Shown here: positions 57,006 through 64,000 of the stretch, one piece after another
Layout: the number at the start of each line of letters is the position of its first letter
Numbering within the stretch: position 1 is the stretch's first letter
Assembly: GCF_000143415.4 (NCBI RefSeq)
Contig: NW_003314265.1
Span: 1,902,777-1,966,776, forward strand
From: Selaginella moellendorffii
Taxonomy: Eukaryota; Streptophyta; Lycopodiopsida; Selaginellales; Selaginellaceae
Length of the DNA: 64,000 nucleotides
Direction of reading: 5' to 3'
The notes under the pieces: generated by a model
The model's input: the letters and a program-made list of their open reading frames with translations, nothing else
Database searches by the model: none
Told to the model about the DNA's origin: nothing
Program-made: the position numbers and the translations under genes

Positions 57006-57955
57006 ATGACCGATCTGCAATCTCCTCCTTTGACTCTAGAACAGCAGTTGGTTCAATTGCTTGATGCTATGCGCTTGCAATTGAACAACCAAACTCAGTT
57101 GATGGCGGCGTTCACGGCATGTGGTACAACTCCTCCTGCTCTTGGTGCCAATCCTTGCGTTCGGCCGGAGTTCTTTCGCGGGAATCCTGGGGATGATGTG
57201 TACCATTGGTTCGATCATTTTACGGTGATTGCCACATATCATTCTTGGGATGATGCTCAACGGTTGCGTGAGTTTCCCACGTGTCTCCAAGGGACGGCGT
57301 TGCAGTGGTACAATGGTTTGAGCGCAGCTACTCGTGGGGATTGGAGTGTTCTCCCGGACGTCTTCAAATGCGCCTTCGGACATGCCGATGATTTTAATGA
57401 TGCTTTCCAACAATTGCATCGTCTTCGCCAAGGGCCATCGGAGTCGGTGATGCAATTTGGCGTTCGTTTCTGAAGTCTTTTGTTTCGTGCGGAGCCAAAT
57501 ATGTCGGAGCGGATCAAGCTAGGAATGTTGTGGCCAGCACTTCGTCAAGATCTTGTCGGACTTGTGCATGCACTTGCTCCTGCCACCCTTGACGATGCTC
57601 TTCGCTTGGCACAACGTTATGAGACGTCGCCTCTTCCACTTCTCGCTGCACGTCCTTCCGCTCCACTTCCTATGGGTGATGGTCCTGTTCCAATGGAGGT
57701 TGATGCTGCTGCTGCTCGAGTCCAAGGACAAGCGCGAGGACGTGGTCGTGGCCGTGATGTTCGCTGTTGGGCGTGTGATGAAGTTGGTCATATTTATCGG
57801 CGTTGCCGTCGTTTTCCGGATTGGCGACCTCCATTTCCTGGGTGGAGACCTTGGCGTCAGCAACGTCCCCTGGGTGCTGCTGCAGTGGAAGGTCTGGACA
57901 CCGAGATGCATCAGGGAAACGAGGAGTCGTGCGAGTAACGGAGGGACCTTGCACG
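57006..57955 (+). CDS. gag of element B (one nonsense codon)
   Basis: Capsid-like protein of the retrotransposon. Start MTDLQSPPLTLEQQLVQLLD; retrotrans_gag segment FFRGNPGDDVYHWFDHFTVI, LQGTALQWYNGLS, then RAEPNMSERIKLGMLWPALR. A CCHC knuckle, CWACDEVGHIYRRC, follows a basic GRGRGRD stretch. A TGA at 57471-57473 lies where element A has CAA (Gln); CGA to TGA is the simplest route. Otherwise the frame is open to about 57940. Confidence 0.85.
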
Positions 57956-58019
57956 AATAAATCAGTGACCCCTCCATCTTTCTTTCGGGAGTATCATCAA
58001 GGGGTTCACTCGGCACCAG

Positions 58020-58468
58020 TTCATCCAGTGTTTACTTTCCAAGCTCGTTTTTATAACAAGAAGTCTCCTATTATTCTCTCCGTGTTGGTTGATACAGGTT
58101 CGAGTTTATCTTCTATTGCTCGACCTGTTGCCGCACGTTGTCGTCTACACTTGCGTCATGCGGCAGAACCAGTTTTCATTCTTTATGGCAACGGCCGTAC
58201 ACATGCATGTGCACGGGATGAGGTGGACCTGGTTGTGCGTGTGGGCGATCTCGAGCTTGAGTTGCAGTCATTGCGGGTGGTGTCGAGTCAAGCTTTTGAC
58301 CTCATTCTTGGTATGGATTGGTTGCAGCGCAATCATGCCAAGTGTGACTTTGAGGCTTCTCCCCCTTGTCTCATACTTCCTTATGTTTCATCTATTCCTC
58401 TCACTTCCATACCTCTTCGTCCCTCTACTTCTACCTCTGCTTCCATTACTTTGTGTTGCAGCAGTTGA
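58020..58468 (+). CDS. Aspartic protease part of element B pol
   Basis: Retropepsin-type protease: VLVDTGSSLSSIARPVAARC (catalytic DTGSS), then FDLILGMDWLQRNHAKCDFE. It is in a different frame from gag; the exact change point lies before about 57960. The frame ends early at 58466-58468 (TLCCSS*) because of a deletion that element A lacks. Confidence 0.85.
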
Positions 58469-61184
58469 CCGGCTCATGAAAGAGTATTCTAATCTCTTTG
58501 AATTTGACCTATCGTCTGGGGCCAAGATTGCCACACGTCATCCAATTCCCACCGGGGATGCTCGTCCAATCAAGGTTCCTGTTCGTCGTCGGTCACCTAA
58601 GGAGATCAAAATTTTACGAGCAAACGTCAAGGAAATGCTGGAAAAGGGTGTTATTCGGAAGTCGCGGAGTCTTTGGGCATGTGAACCTCATCTTGTGACG
58701 AAGCCTGATGGGAGTATTCGTTTTTGCATCGACTATCGTCCGTTAAACGAAGTGACGATCCCAGATGTGTATCCTCTTCCTCACACTACTGATCTCTTGG
58801 ATCGTCTGGGGCGAAGTCGTTGGTTCACCAAACTAGATCTTGCTTCTGGGTATTGGCAAGTACCAATGGCCGAAGAAGATATTCCTAAGACTGCTTTTCG
58901 TACACCATTTGGTTTGTACGAGTTTTTGGTGATGCCGTTTGGTTTGAACAATGCTCCAGCAACTTTCCAGCGGATGATGGACGAGGTTCTTTGCGATATG
59001 CCGGAGGTGACTGCTGACTTCATTGATGATGTCTTGATCCACTCGGAGGGGACGTGGGAGGGGCACGTTCGTGATGTTTGTAAAGTGTTGGATCGGCTAC
59101 GCGACGTTGGTTTAAAGCTGAAGCGGTCGAAGTGCGTGTTTGGGTCCAAGGACACAACTTATCTTGGGTACCGTATTTTTCGTGAGGGTTTGCAAGTTGA
59201 TCCTGACAAACTTGTGGCTGTTCTAAAGTTCCCTACTCCGAAGTGTGTGAATGATGTGCAACGCTTTTTGGGTAAGGTGCAGTATCTTGGTCGTTTTGTG
59301 GATCATCTTTCCGATCGCACTACACCATTGCGAGCGTTGCTGAAGTCATCAACGTCATGTTTCATCTGGTCTCCGGATTGTGAGCGGGCGTTCGTGGATC
59401 TCAAAGAGCTATTGACAACTCCTCCGGTTTTGGCATATCCTGACTACATTCGACCTTTTATTTTGCGCGTGGATGCTTCTGACATTGGTCTTGGAGGTGT
59501 GTTGATGCAAGAGAGCTCAAGTGTGCCTGGTCAGTGCCATCCCATTGCATACATAAGCCGTACATTACAACCAGCGGAGATGAACTACTCCACGACGGAG
59601 AAAGAGTGTTTAGCAGCAGTCTGGGGTTTCGAGAAACTTCATGCATATCTACATGGTTCTCGGACGTTACTTGAAGGTGACCATGCTGCTGTTACTTCAT
59701 TATTGAAGCGGAAGAACCTGGTTGGTCGTACAGCTTGATGGGCTTTGAAGCTTCAGATATATGATTTCGATGTTATTCATCGCCCAGGGAGTTCTATGGC
59801 TGATGCTGATGCCCTTTCTCAAGCTCCTCTTCCTTCTCCACTCACTTCTCATGTTTCTGACGAACCTGTTGTTCCAGCATCTGTGGATTTTCTAGATGAG
59901 GATTCTGTGCCGTCGGCGGTTGCTGTCCTTGACGTTCAGTGTCCACAGGGTGCAGAGCAAGATCTGCCTTCTCTTGAGGAGGTTTGCGAGGCTCAGAAGA
60001 TTGAGCCGTGGATTCGAAGGCTTCGAGATGGGTTTGAGAATCCTGCATCACTTGCTGATGACTTGCCTTTCCGGCATTTACATTCTCAATATCGCCTTGA
60101 AGATGGCCTTCTTTATTTTGTGGGGACGGATCCTGATGATCATTTACGATTGGTGGTACCTTCGGTGTTTATTCCGCGGTTTCTCCATGCCTACCATGAT
60201 TCTCCTGTTCTAGGTGGGCATATGGGACACCGTCGTGTCACCAAGAAGTTGCGCAGGTCTTTCTATTGGCCGGAAATGCGATGTGATATTATCCGGTATG
60301 TGCGTAGCTGCATTTGGTGCCAAGCTCGTAATACTCCCCCTTGTGCTGCGGAAGGACGGTTGGAGTCAATTGCAGTTTCCCGTCCGTTTGAGTTAGTGGC
60401 GTTTGATCTTATGGGACCTTTTCCACGATCGATTGCTGGCAATGAGTATGTTATTATTGCTTCTGACTACTTGACTCGTTGGGTGGAAGTTGGTGCTCTT
60501 GCTAGTGCCTGTACAACTGCTGTTGGATACTTCCTCCTCAATCGAGTGGTGTTCCAGCATTCTTGTCCAGAGCGGATTCTTTCGGATAATGGTCCTGCAT
60601 TTATGGCTGAGGTATTTCATGTTTTGACATCTCAGTTGGGGATACGCCACACTTTTGCGAGTGCTTATCATCCACAATCAGACGGTCTGGTGGAACGGCT
60701 CGTTCGGACATTCAAAGGGATGATTTCGAAGTATGTGAACTTTCAGCATTCGGATTGGGATGGTTATTTGCCGTCTCTTCGGTATGCCTATGTCACAGGG
60801 GTGCAGAGTTCTGTTGGTGCTTCACCATATAAACTTCTATATGGTCATGATCCAATATTACCAACAGAGTTGGGTTTACCTTTGTGATTGCCACGAGCTC
60901 CTGATGCTAAGTCATGGGATCAGTATTTGACAAGCATTCTTCCAGTTGTCCGAGCAAAGTCTGCCGAACACTTAGGCCGCGTACAAGTGGGACAACAACG
61001 GCGCTACAACTCCCATCATCGTCCACCTGCGGAGTACAAAGTGGATGATTTGGTGTTAGTTCGTTTTCCCCATCTTACGGTACTTGGTTTATCTAAGGGG
61101 CTCCTTGCGCAGTGGAAAGGACCGTATCGGGTGTTGTGGCAAGTTGAACCACAAGTTTATGAGGTTCGGCATAACGTTTAGTAG
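58440..61184 (+). CDS. RT-RNase H-integrase part of element B pol (interrupted by stops)
   Basis: Reverse transcriptase motifs: PHLVTKPDGSIRFCIDYRPL, WFTKLDLASGYWQVPM, FGLNNAPATFQRMMDEV, DFIDDVLIHS (F-I-D-D in place of the usual Y-x-D-D). RNase H: FILRVDASDIGLGGVLMQES, TTEKECLAAVWGFEK. Integrase: HHCC-type HMGHRRVTKKLRRSFYWPEM with CIWCQARN, then the DDE core FDLMGPFPRS, ILSDNGPAFMAEVFH, YHPQSDGLVERLVRTFKG, and a C-terminal YKVDDLVLVRFP. Stops: TGA 59736-59738 within RNase H, TGA 60885-60887, and tandem TAG TAG at 61179-61184. Each can arise by a C-to-T change. Confidence 0.9.
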
Positions 61185-61254
61185 GCCGATCCTCCAAAGA
61201 TTGTGCATGTGCAGCGGTTAAAACGCTTCATACAAAGGGATCAAAAGCAGATGA

Positions 61255-61428
61255 TGTGAGGGCCAAGTGTACGGTTACGATGCCGTATACTAATATTAGC
61301 GTAGTGGATTTTGGTAGCCGTCGGATTGGTTTCAATCCGAACTATTCGCTCCTGTATATAAGCTAGGGTTTTTGGGCTAATTGATATGCACATTTCTGTA
61401 TTCCCTTTCAATATTCCATGCACTCACA
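61255..61428 (+). repeat. 3' LTR of element B
   Basis: 174 bp, about 96% identical to the 5' LTR; ends GCACTCACA and is followed by TGTT. Confidence 0.92.
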
Positions 61429-61539
61429 TGTTGAAAAATATTAAGTGATTTTAAAATATTAAAAATCACCTTCATTGACTTTCACCAGCCTCGTGGCCTG
61501 TGCACGAGGATCAGACGAGGCGTGAGAGATGCGACGGAG

Positions 61540-61788
61540 CTCCTCTTTGTTCAGAGGGGTGATCCAGGCAGGGAACATGTTCGTGTTTCCTCAGGTCGTC
61601 CACTTTCAGCTCAACGTTGGGAAGGAGGAAGCTCTAAGCTCAAGGGTACAGCCGCGTTTAACAGCCAGAATCTCAGGTTGTGAAGTGCTGCTAGGCCGGA
61701 CGTGAGCGACGACGTGATTGCCAAGGCGTTCCAGTTCTCGGAACCCGAGCTTGTGAGCGAGCTCAGGAAACTCATCAAGAAGACTTGA
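61540..61788 (+). pseudogene. Germin-like protein 3' fragment (relic)
   Basis: Plus-strand remains of a cupin-fold germin-like protein, about 110 bp right of element B. Recognisable pieces across frames: ATELLFVQRG, GNMFVFPQ, VHFQLNVGKEEALS, AAFNSQN, then DVSDDVIAKAFQFSEPELVS and a final LIKKT before TGA at 61786-61788. The pieces need frame changes and a small deletion to line up, and the upstream half of the gene, including most of the metal-binding cupin motif, is missing. Dead relic. Confidence 0.72.
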
Positions 61789-61977
61789 AGGAACTTTCCT
61801 TCTTAGGAGTGATCTTAGATATGGACTGTTGCAGCATTGTCTGAAAAAAAAACATTAATAAACAGAAGTACCTGTGTTAAAACGCTCTCACCTAAGCAGC
61901 GAAGCTGAGATAGAACAATCGATGTACTCGAATGCACGTTAATAGCTTAGATATAGAAGCGACTTTTCACTTCTTTC
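61789..61977. other. Short spacer, germin relic to AP endonuclease gene
   Basis: 3' flanks of both neighbours; nothing else seen. Confidence 0.5.
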
Positions 61978-64000
61978 TCGTCCTGGACGAAGACCACTGA
62001 AAATGATCGCACCTTGCTTCAGGATTGGAAGCTGGGCCCTGTTGGAGACAACGAATAAAATATGAAGAATCTTTCAAAGGAAGATTACCTTTGCCCGAGC
62101 ACAGACGTAGAAACCACGGCCAAGATTGGGACCAGCCTTCTTAACTGTTCTCACGACACAAGGCTCACCGTGTCCCTTGCACAATGGAAGATTTCGCGAC
62201 ATCAAGCTTTTCAGTCGTTCCCAGCCTGCTGCCGATTTTTCCAAGCTTTGCTGAGAGCTTTCCGTCGGTGTTTCATCTGACATATCCATCAGACTGGCAC
62301 TCTCCCCGCAAGCTGCAACCTTTGACAGGTTGTTATTGTCGCATGATTCAGGTGATTGCTGGATTTCATCCGTAAGGCTGGAGCTCTGCCCATGCACTGC
62401 GACCTCTGTGCAGCTCATTTTGTCAGAAGATTCATGCCTTTGATAGCAAAACCCTGTCAATCTGCTTTGTGACAGCCTCTGTAGTTTCCTGCTGCCCGTT
62501 TCCTGTGTAAAAGCGGGCTTGGAAACATTTCGGCTTGTATCAGGCTCGGTGTTAGCTGTTGCTTTCTCGTTGAGCTTTTGGAAAATGGAAACTGCACCAG
62601 TTAGCGCGAGCGGTTGTCAGAAACGTCCTTCGCTATAAGAAGTTACTTACGGATACTTTGCTGACGACCGCGAAGCTCAGGCATAAATCGAGCAGCCAGT
62701 TGTGGAGCTTCATGTGGTGGAATGGAAGGTAAATGCTTAAGCTGCAGAATAACAGGAGCGTGATCTGAACCATCCAGTTTTAAGCTTCTCCCACCACTCC
62801 ATCTGCCATAGAGAAACATCAACACTGGCAACAACTAGTCTGTCTTTTTTGCGTACCTCGGAAGGGTGTCCAGCTTTGCACGCTTAAACTCGAGAAGAAT
62901 GTCACACATATCTGTTCCACACTTTGCGAATCCGTCACAGCTACTGTTATCATGCGATCCATCCGGAGACTGACAATGGCCAGCGCAGGGACCGGCAATA
63001 AGAACGTGATCAATACGACTGCCGTAGTTAAACTCCTCCGCACCCGATGCCTGAGACCAGCAAGTGTAAGCCTCTGCTCTGAACAACATGTTTATAAGCA
63101 CATATGTTTTGGCCAGACAAAACCGTGAAGAGTTACCTTTCAGGATGAAACACGCGAAACGCGTCTGAAAACGCACCGCCCTCGCTCACCAGCAATGATC
63201 TAAACCATTGACGGCTTCTGTTAAAATGAACATGTTAAAAAAGTACTAGAAATCAGTGAGTGACTTACGGACTGGTATCAAATTCTGGGCCAGGGTCACA
63301 TGAATCGATAGGATATGGAGAAATGTTCAAGTCCCCCACGATAATAATCCTCCTGCCTTGTTTTAAGATGCTTTCCAGCCTACACTGCGAATGAAGAAAA
63401 AGGTTCACAACAAACAGCAACACATCTGTCAATACCTGTAACACTTTGTAAAAGTTCAGCTTAAAGTCCTGCCGTTCAGCGTCTCCACAGCCAACATTAG
63501 GACCATAGATATTGAAGAGTACTAGGTAGAGAGAATCCATCAACAAACAGAAGAGAACAATCAGTGCGAATGAAAGCGAGGAAGCTCCATACCAAAATGC
63601 CCGTGATCCGTGACGATGCATCGGCCCTCGTTGTCCAAATCGAGAAGTTCCTGCCTCGTAAATCCTTCCACGGTTAGAACTGGATCGTAGCTTCCAAGCC
63701 AGAACTCTTTGTCACCTTCACCAGCTCTGGCACTAGTCAAGAGACCCGTAAAACCTTCCTCGGCAGCCACAGGCAACGCTACATTGTTGCCACACTCCAC
63801 CTTGCAAAACGTAGCCACACCTGACCAGCAATGCGCTTTAATCGAATGCCAAGGATGAAGAAAAGTTCTAAATCGCAAAGTCTCTACCCAGTCCAACAAT
63901 GCAAAACAATACCAAAATCATACCTGAATAGCCGAGGCGGCCTTTCTTCACGGTGCGCGTGCAAGAGATGAAGGATTCGTATCCTTGCGGTGTGGCAATA
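61978..64000 (-). CDS. APE2: AP endonuclease 2 (exo-endo-phosphatase + GRF zinc finger), 5' end outside window
   Basis: Class II apurinic/apyrimidinic endonuclease with 3'-5' exonuclease activity, acting in base-excision and single-strand break repair in the nucleus. The minus strand enters the window in [20 protein letters not shown], then [79 protein letters not shown] and [13 protein letters not shown] (the catalytic S-D-H). A Ser/Lys-rich linker follows, then a C-terminal GRF zinc finger: [38 protein letters not shown], ending SSSRTRKK at the stop 61978-61980. The GRF finger separates APE2 from APE1/ARP. Several short introns; splice phases fit. Start codon lies beyond base 64000. Confidence 0.92.

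Larger units (their letters stand above)
56598..61428 (+). mobile_element. Ty3/gypsy LTR retrotransposon B (younger, plus strand)
   Basis: A 4,831-bp element of the same family as A. LTRs of 174 bp (TG...CA) differ at about 7 positions. It is flanked by TGTT on both sides (56594-56597 and 61429-61432). Internal order: gag with CCHC zinc knuckle, aspartic protease, RT, RNase H, integrase, which is Ty3/gypsy order. It is not autonomous as it stands: nonsense codons cut gag (57471), pol (59736 and 60885) and the integrase end (61179 and 61182), and there is a deletion between protease and RT. Confidence 0.95.

Noticed and set aside
57553-57960. Alternative plus-strand protein inside gag of element B
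   Set aside because: It is the +1 shadow of gag; the real frame holds the CCHC knuckle.
1-64000. CRISPR arrays, tRNA or rRNA genes
   Set aside because: I found no regularly spaced repeats and no recognisable tRNA cloverleaf or rRNA sequence on reading; a tRNAscan/Infernal run would settle small RNAs.

Overview
The window looks like nuclear DNA of a compact plant genome. Genes are closely packed and cut by many very short GT-AG introns (mostly about 45-70 bp). The families are plant ones: pentatricopeptide repeat protein, laccase, subtilase, NFD4-like nodulin transporters, germin-like protein, CDKG kinase, and cyclopropane fatty acid synthase with an N-terminal amine-oxidase domain. Together with plant TPR-CHAT and ROC-COR genes and short-LTR Ty3/gypsy elements, this makes a lycophyte such as Selaginella my best guess. 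The organism is an inference. No prokaryotic features (operons, Shine-Dalgarno sites, CRISPR) are present.

Layout. 1-0.5 kb: 3' end of an unrecognised gene, then an AT-rich spacer with microsatellites. 3.4-7.3 kb: U-box E4 ubiquitin ligase (UFD2 family). 7.4-15.2 kb: three tandem NFD4-like major facilitator genes; the middle copy carries a 19-bp deletion that shifts the frame. 16.3-20.2 kb: cyclopropane fatty acid synthase. 20.3-23.3 kb: p31comet-like gene converging on a NAR1/CIAO3 cytosolic Fe-S assembly gene. 23.4-24.7 kb: DUF1995 (LPA3-like) gene. 25.8-27.8 kb: single-exon PPR gene. 28.2-32.7 kb: an unrecognised 457-residue protein converging on an intact TPR-CHAT predicted cysteine protease. 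33.1-33.9 kb: small PP2C with an N-terminal hydrophobic segment. 34.3-36.6 kb: subtilase pseudogene. 36.7-38.6 kb: laccase. 39.1-40.9 kb: CDKG/CDK11-type kinase, divergent from a TEX30/KANL3-like alpha/beta hydrolase (41.2-42.2 kb). 42.5-46.1 kb: ROC-COR (ROCO) gene with a decayed LRR-like 5' half. 46.3-56.1 kb: two copies of an AT-rich repeat flanking a decayed, truncated second TPR-CHAT gene; the right-hand repeat is split by an old minus-strand Ty3/gypsy element. 56.6-61.4 kb: a younger plus-strand copy of the same gypsy family. 61.5-61.8 kb: germin-like fragment. 62.0-64.0 kb: AP endonuclease 2, running off the right edge.

How the parts fit. The left 28 kb is mostly ordinary housekeeping gene content: protein quality control (E4 ligase), mitotic checkpoint (p31comet), Fe-S assembly (NAR1), chloroplast function (DUF1995) and organelle RNA processing (PPR). 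The region from 28 to 51 kb is different. It holds an intact TPR-CHAT gene, a broken TPR-CHAT gene, a damaged ROC-COR GTPase and an unknown protein beside the intact CHAT gene. These domains belong to signalling or death/immunity-type systems in other organisms, and the mix of intact and ruined copies suggests birth-and-death turnover. That cluster, plus the unknown neighbour, is the most interesting candidate system here; its function is inference only.
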